A stretch of 64,000 nt of DNA from Natronorubrum texcoconense (GCF_900100335.1 NZ_FNFE01000001.1:372001-436000), one strand, 5' to 3'. Shown: positions 25,957 to 34,857, counted from the stretch's first letter. Notes: generated from the sequence alone by a model not told the origin. A program made the numbers and translations.

Positions 25957-26403
25957 TCACGTTCGACCGAAATAGGTCCCGAAGAGCAGCGGAGCGACGA
26001 GCAACGAAAGCGGGACGACGATCCACACCTGCCCACCCAGCACGTCGTACTGTGCGACGGTCTCGCTCACCGGAATTCCCTCGAGATAGCCGACGAGGAA
26101 CTCGAATCCGACCGTCAACAGGACCCAGATCATCCCGACGAGCAGCAGTTCCGTTCGTACGTAGTCGATCGTCGTGTACGCGAAGTAGCCGGCCGAAAGG
26201 GCGAGAATCGCGACGACCAAGAGAGCCGTACTGATCAGATGGCCGGAATACGCTCCGACCTGCGGAATGATCACCGTTTCCCTGAAGATCCCGTTGGCGA
26301 CCGCGAGGGCGGCCATCGCTACCCAGAGCCCGAGCGGGTAGACGATGGCCGCTGGTCGAACGGATTGTCGCTGTGCGGCCGGCATCCGGCTCGGCGAACT
26401 CAT
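25957..26403 (-). CDS. Four-span membrane protein, unknown function (proximal gene of pair)
   Basis: A 148-residue protein with four hydrophobic segments, including AIVYPLGLWVAMAALAVANG, and YDVLGGQVWIVVPLSLLVAP near the C-terminus. The start is ATG 26403 (MSSPSRMPAA). A second ATG six codons on is possible. It is six bases upstream of the larger membrane gene at 25132-25950. Not recognised. Confidence 0.7.
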   Translation of the reverse strand: MSSPSRMPAAQRQSVRPAAIVYPLGLWVAMAALAVANGIFRETVIIPQVGAYSGHLISTALLVVAILALSAGYFAYTTIDYVRTELLLVGMIWVLLTVGFEFLVGYLEGIPVSETVAQYDVLGGQVWIVVPLSLLVAPLLFGTYFGRT

Positions 26404-26612
26404 GTTCTCCGCGACTACGCCGAGGCTCCTGAAAAATCGACGGGGGTCCGTCGTCGGCGCTGACGTATCGGATCGAATCGCGCGACTCGAGCGAGAGCGT
26501 TGCCGCTGCGGACGGCGAAGCGCGCAACCCGTAGCCGCTTGCGCTCGCGGTCGGTATCGCATCCGCGACTGTCAGGGGAAGCTATAGGATTCGCCGTCAC
26601 TAACGGTCGGGT

Positions 26613-26990
26613 ATGAGCTCTCCTGACAGGACGCCCACACTCGGTATTGGACTCGGAATCGCCCTCGTTGCCCTGGGTATCGGTTCCTACGTGCTTTCCG
26701 ACTTCGCGAGCGTCACGGCGCTCATTCCGGCCGTTTTCGGCGTCGTCATCGCTCTGCTCGGCGTCGTCGGCCGGCAAACGGCTCGTCAACGGCTCGCCGT
26801 CTACGGCATCGGGGCGCTTGCGCTGCTCGGCGTGTTAGGGTCTGCCCGTGGGATCCCGGACGTGATCGCGCTGCTAACCGGTGGGTCGGTCGAGTCGACC
26901 GTCGCCGCCGTCGCACAGGGGTCGATGATCCTCATCGGACTCGTTCTGCTCGTCGCCGTGGCTCGAGACCTGTGGAGCGATTCTCGATAA
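26613..26990 (+). CDS. Four-span small membrane protein, unknown function
   Basis: A 125-residue protein that is mostly hydrophobic: segments at about 10-28, 34-52, 60-78 and 98-118, with a short polar tail (ARDLWSDSR). The start is ATG 26613, divergent from the membrane gene pair by about 210 bases. It ends 71 bases before a methyltransferase that has its own TATA box. No family name known to me. Confidence 0.7.
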   Translation: MSSPDRTPTLGIGLGIALVALGIGSYVLSDFASVTALIPAVFGVVIALLGVVGRQTARQRLAVYGIGALALLGVLGSARGIPDVIALLTGGSVESTVAAVAQGSMILIGLVLLVAVARDLWSDSR

Positions 26991-27031
26991 CTACTCTGCG
27001 GCAGCGTCGGCCAGAACCGCGAATCGACCCG

Positions 27032-27039
27032 TTTTTACT
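27032..27039 (+). promoter_or_regulatory. TATA box supporting a GTG start
   Basis: TTTTTACT lies 23-30 bases before GTG 27062 and inside the longer open frame that begins at 26972. It indicates that the methyltransferase is translated from a leaderless GTG rather than from upstream codons. Confidence 0.65.
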
Positions 27040-27061
27040 CGGTCCATTCGTACCCCGATCC

Positions 27062-27880
27062 GTGCGCGAGTTCTCCGAATCTTACCTCGAGCGGACCCGC
27101 GAGGGGATGTGGGACGACAGCCGCGAGGCCCTCGAGCCGCTCGCCCTCGAAACCCGCTCCCGAATCCTCGACGTCGGCTGTGGCACCGGCGAACTGAGCC
27201 GCGTGCTCCGGGAGGAGGCGGCAGACGACGCCACGGTGGTCGGCTGCGACGCCGACCTCGATCTGCTCGCGGCCGCAGCCGATCGAGAATCGGCTGGCGA
27301 CTCGATCCCGGTCGTCGCCGGCGACGCCCTCAAGCTACCGTTTCCCGACGACACCTTCGACCTCGTGATCTGTCAGGCGCTGCTGATCAACCTCCCTGAT
27401 CCCGCCGCCGCGCTCGAGGAGTTCGCCCGCGTCTCTACGGACCTCGTCGCGGCCGTCGAACCCGACAACGCCGCCGTCGAGATCGATTCGAGCGTCGAGA
27501 GCGAGGATCGACTCGAGCGCCGGGCCCGACGGGCCTACCTCGCGGGCGTCTCGACCGACGTCGCGCTCGGTGCCGACGCTCGTGAGGCGTTCGAACGAGC
27601 GGGCCTCGAAGTGTGCGAGACCCGGCGGTACGATCATGTCCGAACGGTTGAACCACCCTACAGCGAGGGGGCGCTGCTCGCGGCCCGGCGGAAGGCGATC
27701 GGGGCGGGGCTGGCCGACGACCGCGAGACGATGCTTTCGGGGGCGTTGACCGAGTCGGGGTACGACGACCTCCGAAGCGCGTGGCGAGAGATGGGCCGAG
27801 ACGTGATCGAACAGATGGAGTCGCGGGAGTATCGCCGCGAGGAAGCGGTTCCCTTTTTCGTCGTCGTCGGCCGCGTGTAG
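27062..27880 (+). CDS. Class I SAM-dependent methyltransferase
   Basis: A 272-residue protein from leaderless GTG 27062 (VREFSESYLERTREG). Motif I is ILDVGCGTGELSRVL (about residue 38), motif II VVGCDADLDLL, then AGDALKLPFPDDTFDLVICQ, the classic UbiE/Methyltransf_11 order. The C-terminal half has a second helical domain ending VPFFVVVGRV. The substrate is unknown. It may be a small molecule or lipid quinone-type acceptor, judged only by resemblance. Confidence 0.85.
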   Translation: MREFSESYLERTREGMWDDSREALEPLALETRSRILDVGCGTGELSRVLREEAADDATVVGCDADLDLLAAAADRESAGDSIPVVAGDALKLPFPDDTFDLVICQALLINLPDPAAALEEFARVSTDLVAAVEPDNAAVEIDSSVESEDRLERRARRAYLAGVSTDVALGADAREAFERAGLEVCETRRYDHVRTVEPPYSEGALLAARRKAIGAGLADDRETMLSGALTESGYDDLRSAWREMGRDVIEQMESREYRREEAVPFFVVVGRV

Positions 27881-27900
27881 CCCGACGACTCTAGTCGGTC

Positions 27901-28101
27901 TCAGTCGTGATCGTCTCCGGACCGGTAGCCGACGAGCGAGACGAGGACGCCGGCGAACCCGATCGTGACGAGCAGTACGCCGGTGACGATGTCGACGACC
28001 GAAAGCAGTGCGAGCACCGACCCCGTCATCACGAGGGCGAGATTGGCGATCATCGCAGTACGCGGCGAACGGATCCGGTCGGCGAGTGACGGCGCGCTCA
28101 T
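27901..28101 (-). CDS. Small two-span membrane protein
   Basis: A 66-residue protein, MSAPSLADRIRSPRTAMIAN, then two hydrophobic segments (about residues 17-35 and 40-58) and an acidic tail GDDHD. The start is ATG 28101. It is convergent with the methyltransferase (20-base gap) and divergent from the ABC exporter. Not recognised. Confidence 0.65.
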   Translation of the reverse strand: MSAPSLADRIRSPRTAMIANLALVMTGSVLALLSVVDIVTGVLLVTIGFAGVLVSLVGYRSGDDHD

Positions 28102-28252
28102 ACCGCCGTCACTGGACGCGACGGATATAGCCGTTCTCCTCGAGGCTCGACGCTGCCGGGAGAGATGTCCGGCCCTCGGTTCGGATCGAGCCGACAGATT
28201 TTCGCGGACAGTGTCGTCGGGTTACATGTACTCCGGCGACTAACAACGCATC

Positions 28253-29251
28253 ATGGCCGCGATCGAACTCGAGGGACTCACGAAGGACTACGGGGAGGTG
28301 CTCGCCAACGACGACGTGACGTTTACCGTCGAGCGTGGCGAGATCTTCGGCTATCTCGGCCCCAACGGGGCCGGGAAGACGACGACGATTCGGACGGTGC
28401 TCGGCCTCCTGTCGCCGACCGACGGCTCGGCCCGGCTGCTCGGCCACGACGTCACCAACGAGGGCGAACTCATCGAGGCCAAACGTCGCCTCGGGTATCT
28501 CCCCGACAGTCCCGCGTTCGACGAGACCGCGACGGGCCGGGAGATCCTCGAGTTACACGCCTCGATCAAAGGCGACGAGCGCAGCGACGAACTGCTCGAA
28601 CTGTTCGATCCGCCGCTCGATCGCCCGGTTCGGGACTATTCCCACGGCAACGTCCGAAAGCTCGGCCTCGTGACGACGTTCATGCACGAACCGGAGCTGG
28701 TGATTTTGGACGAGCCGACGGGCGGGCTCGACCCGCTGATGCAACACCGGTTCGCCGAGTTCCTCCGCGACGAGCGAGAACGGGGTGTAACGGTGTTTTT
28801 CTCCTCGCACATTCTCGGCGAGGTGCGCCGGCTCTGCGACCGGGTTGGAATCATCCGCAACGGTCGGCTCGTCACGGTCGAACCCGTCGAATCCCTGCTC
28901 GACCGCAGCGGGAAGGTGGTCCGGCTGCGCGCCGCCGATCCGATTCCATACGACGCACTCGAGATCGACGGCGTCCACGACCTCGAGGCGACGCTCGACC
29001 GCGGTGCGGACTCGGAGGATTCCGCTCGTGACGATTCGAAATCGGCGTTTACGGAGTGTACGTTCACGTTCACCGGCGACGTCAACGCGTTGCTCGAACG
29101 CCTGCGAGAGTACACCTTACTCGACCTGTCAATCGAGGAAGCGCCGCTCGAGGACGTCTTCATGCGATTTTACGGCGGTGAGGTGGACGGGGAAGAGAGC
29201 ACCGCGGCCGGTCGCCAGGGGACCCCCACGGAGGTGACCGACGATGTTTGA
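28253..29251 (+). CDS. ABC transporter ATP-binding protein (ABC-2 type exporter)
   Basis: A 332-residue ATPase: Walker A GPNGAGKTTT (about residue 39), signature region DYSHGNVRKLGL (LSGGQ replaced, as often in this family), Walker B LVILDEPTGGLDP and switch His in FFSSHILGE. A C-terminal extension of about 110 residues is typical of the NatA/drug-exporter type. It overlaps the permease start at 29244 by eight bases, so the two subunits are translationally coupled. It probably exports a hydrophobic molecule or ion. The substrate is unknown. Confidence 0.92.
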   Translation: MAAIELEGLTKDYGEVLANDDVTFTVERGEIFGYLGPNGAGKTTTIRTVLGLLSPTDGSARLLGHDVTNEGELIEAKRRLGYLPDSPAFDETATGREILELHASIKGDERSDELLELFDPPLDRPVRDYSHGNVRKLGLVTTFMHEPELVILDEPTGGLDPLMQHRFAEFLRDERERGVTVFFSSHILGEVRRLCDRVGIIRNGRLVTVEPVESLLDRSGKVVRLRAADPIPYDALEIDGVHDLEATLDRGADSEDSARDDSKSAFTECTFTFTGDVNALLERLREYTLLDLSIEEAPLEDVFMRFYGGEVDGEESTAAGRQGTPTEVTDDV

Positions 29252-30038
29252 ACTCACCCGCTACGACGGTCGCCACCGCCTGAAGGGAAGCGTCTACCTC
29301 TCGATCGCGATGTCGCTGCTGGCGGTCATCGTGATCTGGATCTACCCCTCGTTCAGCGGCTCCTTCGAGGACGTCGACGAGGAGTTCCTGCAAGCCTACC
29401 CCGACCAGATAATCCAGATGTTCAACATTCAGACGATGGCCTCGCTCGAGGGCTTCCTCGCGTTCGAGCTCTACGTCTTCGGCTGGATCATCCTGCTCGG
29501 GCTCTATCTGGCCTACCTCGCGGCCGGAACGATCGCCGGCGACGTCGAGCGCGGCCGGATGGATATCCTGCTCTCGATGCCGATTTCCCGGGCTCGTACC
29601 GTCGGCGAGAAGTTCGCCTCGCTCGGCGTACCGATCGTCGTCGTCAACGTCATCACGCCGGTCGTCGTCTACGTGACCGCGCTCCTGGTCGGCGAACCGC
29701 TCTCGGCCGCGGATCTAGCGGCCGTCCACCTCCTCTCGATCCCGTACCTCTTCGCCTGCGCCGGCATCGGGCTGCTCGCCTCCGTCGTCGGCGACCGGAC
29801 GAGCATCGCCCAGCGGATCGCCCTCGGCGTCACGTTCGGGCTGTTCATGCTCGAGTCGCTGCTCTCGGGGACCGATTACGAGGCGATCGGGGCGATCGCG
29901 CCGATGCGGTACTTCGATCCGAACGAGATCCTGCTCGAGAGTACCTACGACCTCGTCGGTGCCGGCGTCCTGATCGCGATGACCGTCGCGTGCGTCGTGG
30001 TCAGTCAGCTCTGGTTCAGGCGGCGCGATATCCAATAA
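29244..30038 (+). CDS. ABC-2 type permease
   Basis: A 264-residue membrane protein with six hydrophobic segments, the first at about residues 17-35. The conserved cytoplasmic loop GDVERGRMDILLSMPISRAR is the coupling region contacting the ATPase. The start is ATG 29244, within the end of the ATP-binding gene. It forms the membrane half of the exporter encoded from 28253. Confidence 0.88.
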   Translation: MFELTRYDGRHRLKGSVYLSIAMSLLAVIVIWIYPSFSGSFEDVDEEFLQAYPDQIIQMFNIQTMASLEGFLAFELYVFGWIILLGLYLAYLAAGTIAGDVERGRMDILLSMPISRARTVGEKFASLGVPIVVVNVITPVVVYVTALLVGEPLSAADLAAVHLLSIPYLFACAGIGLLASVVGDRTSIAQRIALGVTFGLFMLESLLSGTDYEAIGAIAPMRYFDPNEILLESTYDLVGAGVLIAMTVACVVVSQLWFRRRDIQ

Positions 30039-30090
30039 CGGATTCTGCGTTGCAATCGCCGCTAACGCAGTCGAGCGACGAAAACGCGAG

Positions 30091-30270
30091 CTACGGCTCG
30101 TCCCGCCGGTGTTCGTCGTCGAGTTCTCCGAGTCGCTCGAGTTCCCGTTCCGCCTCCGGAGAGCGTCGGTGCTGGGGGGATGTGGTCGCCTCGCCGGAGC
30201 CCTCGATGCGCTCCTCGGGGTCTTCGACGGCGATCCACTCGCGCAGTCGGACGATCGCTCTCCGAATCAT
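30091..30270 (-). CDS. Small charged protein, unknown function
   Basis: A 59-residue protein from ATG 30270 (MIRRAIVRLREWIAVEDPEE). A basic amphipathic N-terminal helix is followed by a highly charged tail EAERELERLGELDDEHRRDE. TTTTACTC on the minus strand about 27 bases upstream fits a leaderless promoter and rejects the longer frame from 30309. The N-terminus could attach to membrane. Function unknown. Confidence 0.6.
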   Translation of the reverse strand: MIRRAIVRLREWIAVEDPEERIEGSGEATTSPQHRRSPEAERELERLGELDDEHRRDEP

Positions 30271-30343
30271 GCTGACACTTTCGTGTGATCGAGTAAAAGT
30301 GTAAGCCACGGAACGTGCGTTCGCAGGCCGGTTCCGGCCTTGA

Positions 30344-31006
30344 TCAGACGACGTCGCCCCGCACCGTCACGCCCTCTTGCTCCTCGCGCCAGGCGTGGAG
30401 TTCCCGGGCCGCGTCCGCGGCGGCCTCCTCGTCCATCCCGAGCATCTCGAGGGCGGCAGAGAGCGTCGGCAGCGCGAGTTCGCTCTCGCGGAGCTTTCGG
30501 AACGCCTCGTCGCTGCGGGTGCCCTCGGCCCAGAGACAGACCCCGCGGGGGTCGAGCAACTGGGTGTAATCCTCGCGCATCGTCGCGCCGCGGAGCCGCT
30601 GTGTGACGTTGTCCTCGAAAGGGGCGTTACAGACCTCGAGGTGAATCGGCTCCTCGTCGCTGGTGTCGCCCAGCAGGTGGGCGGCGAGACACTTCTCGGG
30701 CGCGGCGTGACCGTTCGCGTTCGCCCGGAGGTACTCCGGATGGTCGGCGGCCCAGTCGGCGCGGACGGACTTACCGACGCCGTCGACGGCGAACGTCGCG
30801 TCCGGATCGCCGCCGTCGGCGCTGTCGTCGCGCATCAGGATGTCCTTCGTCAGGTAAACGTCGAGCCGTTCGACGGGATCGAGTCCGAGCGCGACGTCGC
30901 CGAAGGCCCAGACCTCTCGCACCGGGACGGGCATGCGTTCTTCCTCGACGGTGTCGACGAGTCGCTCGAGACGGTCGACCGCGTCGCGGCGGTCAAATCC
31001 ACTCAT
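30344..31006 (-). CDS. Conserved haloarchaeal protein, possible nucleotidyltransferase-like fold
   Basis: A 220-residue soluble protein from ATG 31006. The N-terminal AFGDVALGLDPVERLDVYL echoes the GS...DxD pattern of minimal nucleotidyltransferases, but a clear second Asp is missing (LDVYL). The middle has HLEVCNAPFEDNVTQRLRGA, and the C-terminal half is helical, ending REEQEGVTVRGDVV. No strong family match comes to mind. It is divergent from the alpha/beta hydrolase. Function is left open. Confidence 0.65.
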   Translation of the reverse strand: MSGFDRRDAVDRLERLVDTVEEERMPVPVREVWAFGDVALGLDPVERLDVYLTKDILMRDDSADGGDPDATFAVDGVGKSVRADWAADHPEYLRANANGHAAPEKCLAAHLLGDTSDEEPIHLEVCNAPFEDNVTQRLRGATMREDYTQLLDPRGVCLWAEGTRSDEAFRKLRESELALPTLSAALEMLGMDEEAAADAARELHAWREEQEGVTVRGDVV

Positions 31007-31119
31007 TACTCGACCTGGGGACTCGAGTCGCAAAACGGTTTCTTCGGCGGCTCCCGCGCGGTCGATCCACCGTCGCCGCCGATCGTGTCCGTCCGTCCCA
31101 CACGTGTCAAGAGAGCACC

Positions 31120-31128
31120 TTTTTTATC
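31120..31128 (+). promoter_or_regulatory. TATA box of the alpha/beta hydrolase gene
   Basis: TTTTTTATC lies 23-31 bases before ATG 31151, the leaderless spacing. It rejects the much longer open frame that reads through from 30377. Confidence 0.65.
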
Positions 31129-31150
31129 AGTTCCCGGCGAACACGAGGGT

Positions 31151-31894
31151 ATGAGACACCGCATCTTCAACGAGGACGGCGACGAAGAGCTCGTCTTCGT
31201 CATGGGCTGGGGCAACCGCTGGACCCACGAGAACGTCAGCTGGCTCATCGGCACGCTGACCGAGGCCGACTACCGGGTGCACGCGTTCGAACTCCCCACC
31301 AACATCGACGACTTCAAAGCCGACTGGCTCGAGCCGATCGCCGAGTACGTCGTCGAGTTCGACGAGCCGTACCAGCTGCTGGGCCACAGCGCGGGCGCGC
31401 TCGTCGGACAGGCGCTCGACGGTGCGGAGAACCACGTCTACCTGAGCCCGTGGTGGGGGTACGGTGCGGACTACCCGGAGCTGCTGCTGGAGGCTGCCTC
31501 GAAACTGCCGACGACGCTCCCGTGTCTCCCGGCCGGCGAGATGGGCCGCGAGGCCCTCGGCGAACTGGCGACCGACCACCAGATCGCGACGACGCCGGAC
31601 TGGGTGTCGCCCGCGTTCGTCCGGGAGACCCGTCGCGCACAGGACGACCTGCTGACGATCGACCACGACGCGGTCGTCTTCTGCTCGCTGCGCGATCCCG
31701 TCGTCAGCCTCCGTCCGATCGGCGAGCGCGTTCCCGCCGAACACGTCGTGCTCTACGACGGCGGCCACGAACTGTTCTCCTCCGCGAGCCGCGACCGTCA
31801 CGTGGAGACGCTGCTCGCCGCCCTCGAGGACGGCGCCGACGCCGTCGAAGACGACGAGGACGAAGCGGACGAAGAAGAGCCGGTTCCGGCCTGA
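31151..31894 (+). CDS. Alpha/beta hydrolase
   Basis: A 247-residue hydrolase starting MRHRIFNEDGDEELVFVMGWG. The nucleophile elbow is LLGHSAGALVG (Ser near residue 82). An acid candidate is in SLRDPVV, and the catalytic His is in YDGGHELF. The C-terminal 25 residues are almost all acidic. The substrate is unknown: esterase, thioesterase or lipase-like. It has its own TATA box at 31120-31128. Confidence 0.82.
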   Translation: MRHRIFNEDGDEELVFVMGWGNRWTHENVSWLIGTLTEADYRVHAFELPTNIDDFKADWLEPIAEYVVEFDEPYQLLGHSAGALVGQALDGAENHVYLSPWWGYGADYPELLLEAASKLPTTLPCLPAGEMGREALGELATDHQIATTPDWVSPAFVRETRRAQDDLLTIDHDAVVFCSLRDPVVSLRPIGERVPAEHVVLYDGGHELFSSASRDRHVETLLAALEDGADAVEDDEDEADEEEPVPA

Positions 31895-31959
31895 GACACG
31901 CGGTTCGGTGCTGTACGTACGGTGATTCGCTGTCGATTAGAACCCATCCACAAAATTTC

Positions 31960-32499
31960 ATGACGTCGAAGCCAACGGACGAGAGCGCGACGAGCAGTGC
32001 CGTCGAATCGGTCACCGACCTCGAGAGCCTCCGCGACCGCCCCGGCGTTCAGTTTCACGAGGAGACGGAACGCGTCGACAGCGAACTGTTCGAAACGCTC
32101 GAGACCCTGGACGATATGGCCGTCGTCGGCGTTACGAACGGCGATGGCGACGTTTTGCTGATGCGCGTCACCGAGGAGTGTGCGTTGAAGCTTCCGACAG
32201 CCGAGGTCGGTCCCGATGAGGACTACGCTGCGGCCGCGCGGAACTGGGTCGAGTCGCAAGCGGGCCTCGAGATCACGCTCGATTCACTGGAAGGTGTGTG
32301 GTGTCACGAAGGGCGACTCGAAGGCACTGATCGGACGACGACGCGAGCCTTTGTCGTCTTCGGGGCCACGCCCGAAGTCGACGAGGACGGTACCGACGGT
32401 ACGACGGACAAACGCACCGAAGCGTACACCGTCGGCTGGTACGCGGAGCTACCGACCGACGCAGCCGTGGCTCCGGGGACTCGACGCTTCTTCGACTGA
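31960..32499 (+). CDS. Nudix-fold protein with degenerate catalytic box
   Basis: A 179-residue protein. Its core aligns by eye with a Nudix domain: VVGVTNGDGDVLLMR, then LPTAEVGPDEDYAAAARNWV followed by ESQAGLEI, where active enzymes have REVxEExG. The catalytic Arg and the metal-binding Glu pair are replaced (N-W-V-E-S-Q), so hydrolysis is doubtful. Ligand binding or regulation may remain. The start is ATG 31960. It lies 57 bases upstream of the tRNA thiolase gene, so co-transcription is possible. Confidence 0.7.
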   Translation: MTSKPTDESATSSAVESVTDLESLRDRPGVQFHEETERVDSELFETLETLDDMAVVGVTNGDGDVLLMRVTEECALKLPTAEVGPDEDYAAAARNWVESQAGLEITLDSLEGVWCHEGRLEGTDRTTTRAFVVFGATPEVDEDGTDGTTDKRTEAYTVGWYAELPTDAAVAPGTRRFFD

Positions 32500-32556
32500 C
32501 GGGGACACTTCGCGCAGACGAAACCGTGATGGGGACAGCCCGTCAACGGACCGCTA

Positions 32557-33516
32557 ATGGACTGTAACCGGTGTGACGAGGAGGCGATCATGCACGCCGC
32601 CTACTCCGGGGCACACCTCTGTACGGATCACTTTCGGGAGTCGGTCGAAAAGCGGGTCCGCCGCCGGGTCCGACGTGACGACCTCGTTCCCCACGGCGTG
32701 ACGCCCGAGGACCCGCTGACGTGGGTGATCGGCCTCTCCGGGGGGAAAGACAGCGTCGTCCTCACCGAAATCCTCCACGAGACGTTCGCCGAGGACCCCC
32801 GCATCGAACTCGTCGGCCTGACGATCCACGAGGGGATCGAGGGCTACCGGGACAAGAGCCTCGAGGCCTGCGTCGAACTGACCGACGACCTCGGGATCCG
32901 CCACGAGGTCGTCAGCTACGAGGAGGAGTTCGGCGTTCGGATGGACGACGTCGTCGAGGACGACCCCGAGAACATGGCCGCCTGCGCGTACTGCGGAGTT
33001 TTCCGCCGAGATCTGCTGTCGAACTACGCCGACGAACTCGAGGCCGACCTCCTACTGACGGGCCACAATCTCGACGACGAGGCCCAGACGGCGATGATGA
33101 ACTTCCTCGAGGGCGACGTCGAACAGATGGCGAAACACTTCGACGCCAGCCTCGGCCCGCTCTCCGAGCGCGACGAACAGGACGAGTTCGTCCCGCGAGC
33201 GAAACCCCTGCGCGACGTCCCGGAGAAGGAAGTCGCCCTCTACGCTCACGTCAACGACCTCCCGGCCCACATCACTGAGTGTCCCCACTCGAGCGAGGCC
33301 TACCGCGGCGAGATCCAGCAGTTGCTCTACGGGTTAGAGGAGAATCATCCCGGCACCCGCCACTCGATTCTTTCGGGCTACGAGGAGTTGGCCAGCATCA
33401 TGTCCGGCGAGTTCAGCGGCGACGACGGGGCCAACCTGCAGGACTGTGCTGAGTGTGGCTCGACGACGACCCGCGAGGTCTGTCGGAAGTGCTCGCTGCT
33501 CGAGTCACTCGTCTGA
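32557..33516 (+). CDS. ncsA: tRNA 2-thiolation enzyme NcsA (Ncs6/TtuA family)
   Basis: A 319-residue ATP-pyrophosphatase. A zinc finger at each end (CNRCDEE...C at the N-terminus; CAECGSTTTREVCRKC at the C-terminus) brackets the PP-loop LSGGKDSVVL (about residue 60). The catalytic cysteine context is AACAYCGVFRR (about 145), followed by GHNLDDEAQT. This group adenylates tRNA uridine 34 and inserts sulfur, in haloarchaea with a ubiquitin-like SAMP as carrier. The start is ATG 32557. All core motifs are intact. Confidence 0.92.
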   Translation: MDCNRCDEEAIMHAAYSGAHLCTDHFRESVEKRVRRRVRRDDLVPHGVTPEDPLTWVIGLSGGKDSVVLTEILHETFAEDPRIELVGLTIHEGIEGYRDKSLEACVELTDDLGIRHEVVSYEEEFGVRMDDVVEDDPENMAACAYCGVFRRDLLSNYADELEADLLLTGHNLDDEAQTAMMNFLEGDVEQMAKHFDASLGPLSERDEQDEFVPRAKPLRDVPEKEVALYAHVNDLPAHITECPHSSEAYRGEIQQLLYGLEENHPGTRHSILSGYEELASIMSGEFSGDDGANLQDCAECGSTTTREVCRKCSLLESLV

Positions 33517-33540
33517 TTCGGAACTGCGATTCGGCGACTG

Positions 33541-33972
33541 TCACAACTCGCCGTCGCAGTGTGTACACGTCGTTCGATCCGGATCGTTCGGCGCGCCGCA
33601 GTCGGGACAGTTCTTCGTGCGACCGGCCGCTCCAGCAGCAGCGGTGTCGGTTCCGCGATCGGATTCCGTCGCGGACTCGAGCGGCGCGCCGCAGTCCGGA
33701 CAGTATCGAACCTCCCACTGGTCGTCGTCCTCCTGCTCGCCGAAAGCATCAGTGGCGACCGCTTCGCCACAGTGTCGGCAGTAGTTCGGGCGCGCGGAGC
33801 CCGAGTCGGAGTCGCTCTCCTTAGTCTGGTTTCGATACACCTGTACGGCACCGATCGCGAGCAACGGCACGAAAACGACGAGTCCGATCGGCCCCATTGC
33901 GAGAATCGTCACGAATAGGAGGTAGCCGCCGACGAGGAGACCGAGGACTTGCAGGGCGACGTGGAGAGACAT
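33541..33972 (-). CDS. Membrane protein with C-terminal zinc ribbons
   Basis: A 143-residue protein. Two hydrophobic segments (residues 5-24 and 27-44) are followed by cytoplasmic zinc-ribbon halves: YCRHCG, YCPDCG, NCPDCG and TCTHC, four CxxC knuckles making two ribbons. Similar haloarchaeal proteins are common but uncharacterised. It may anchor a protein or nucleic-acid interaction at the membrane. The start is ATG 33972. It is convergent with ncsA (24-base gap). Confidence 0.78.
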   Translation of the reverse strand: MSLHVALQVLGLLVGGYLLFVTILAMGPIGLVVFVPLLAIGAVQVYRNQTKESDSDSGSARPNYCRHCGEAVATDAFGEQEDDDQWEVRYCPDCGAPLESATESDRGTDTAAAGAAGRTKNCPDCGAPNDPDRTTCTHCDGEL

Positions 33973-34071
33973 ATTGAACGTTATTTACTGCTCCTGATTA
34001 AACACTTCTGTACGAACAGGTTCTTCAGCGTCGTCCTCCAGCTATCGGTCAGTCGCTTCCGCTCGCGGCCG

Positions 34072-34857
34072 CTACCCCGTCGAACCGTCTCGTTCGAGAT
34101 ACTGACGCGCTCGCTCTACGTCCGCCGGCGTGTTAACGTTCAAGTGCCAGCCCTCGAGGTCGACGCCGACGTACCGGCTGCCGTCGGCGACCAGCGATTC
34201 GAGGGCGTCCGCGAGTTCGTACTCGCCGCTGTCAGCTCGGTCGACCGCGCGACACGCCTCGAACAGCGCTCGAGCGTCGTGGGTCTGGACGCCACCGGCG
34301 ATATACCCTGATTCGGGTTCGCTCGTCGAGGACTCGAGTGACCGAACCGTTCCGTCGTCGTCGAGCACGCAGCGAGCCGTCGTCTCGGCTTCGTTTCTTG
34401 CAACGCGATCGAGCAAGAGCGTTCCGTCGACGCCGGATTCGCGATGGCGCTCGACCAGTCTCGAGAGGTCGCAGTCGCTCTCGAACACGTTGTCGCCGTT
34501 GATCGTCATAACGTCGGTCGGGACCGATTCGGTTCCGATCTCGTCGATCTCTTCGGGAGCAGCAATACCGTATCCGTCCTCGAAGGCCACACAGACCGCG
34601 TGGGCGAGCCCCTCCCGATCGTCCTGAACGGCGTACCTGATCGGGACGCCGTCGATCGCGGTGCCGACGGCGTCGATCACGTCACCGGCCCGATAGCCGA
34701 CGACGATGACGATTTCATCGACTCCCGCATCGACGACCGAACGCAGCGTCCGAACGAGCAGCGGTTCGCCCGCGATCTCGAGAAGCGGTTTCGGCGTTCG
34801 GTCCGTATACGGTCGTAAACGGGTTCCTCGGCCGGCGGCGAAGACGAGTGCGTGCAT
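34072..34857 (-). CDS. Sugar nucleotidyltransferase (RmlA/GlmU-like)
   Basis: A 261-residue NTP-transferase with FAAGRGTRLRPYTDRTPKPL (the G-x-G-T-R-x9-KP signature, residues 6-25), MTINGDNVF (metal/sugar site), YIAGGVQ and WHLNVNTPADVERAR. It forms an NDP-sugar from a sugar-1-phosphate and NTP, probably for glycosylation or surface polysaccharide. It lacks the left-handed beta-helix acyltransferase tail. The start is ATG 34857. It is 178 bases downstream of ftsZ2 on the same strand. The sugar is unknown. Confidence 0.87.
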   Translation of the reverse strand: MHALVFAAGRGTRLRPYTDRTPKPLLEIAGEPLLVRTLRSVVDAGVDEIVIVVGYRAGDVIDAVGTAIDGVPIRYAVQDDREGLAHAVCVAFEDGYGIAAPEEIDEIGTESVPTDVMTINGDNVFESDCDLSRLVERHRESGVDGTLLLDRVARNEAETTARCVLDDDGTVRSLESSTSEPESGYIAGGVQTHDARALFEACRAVDRADSGEYELADALESLVADGSRYVGVDLEGWHLNVNTPADVERARQYLERDGSTG

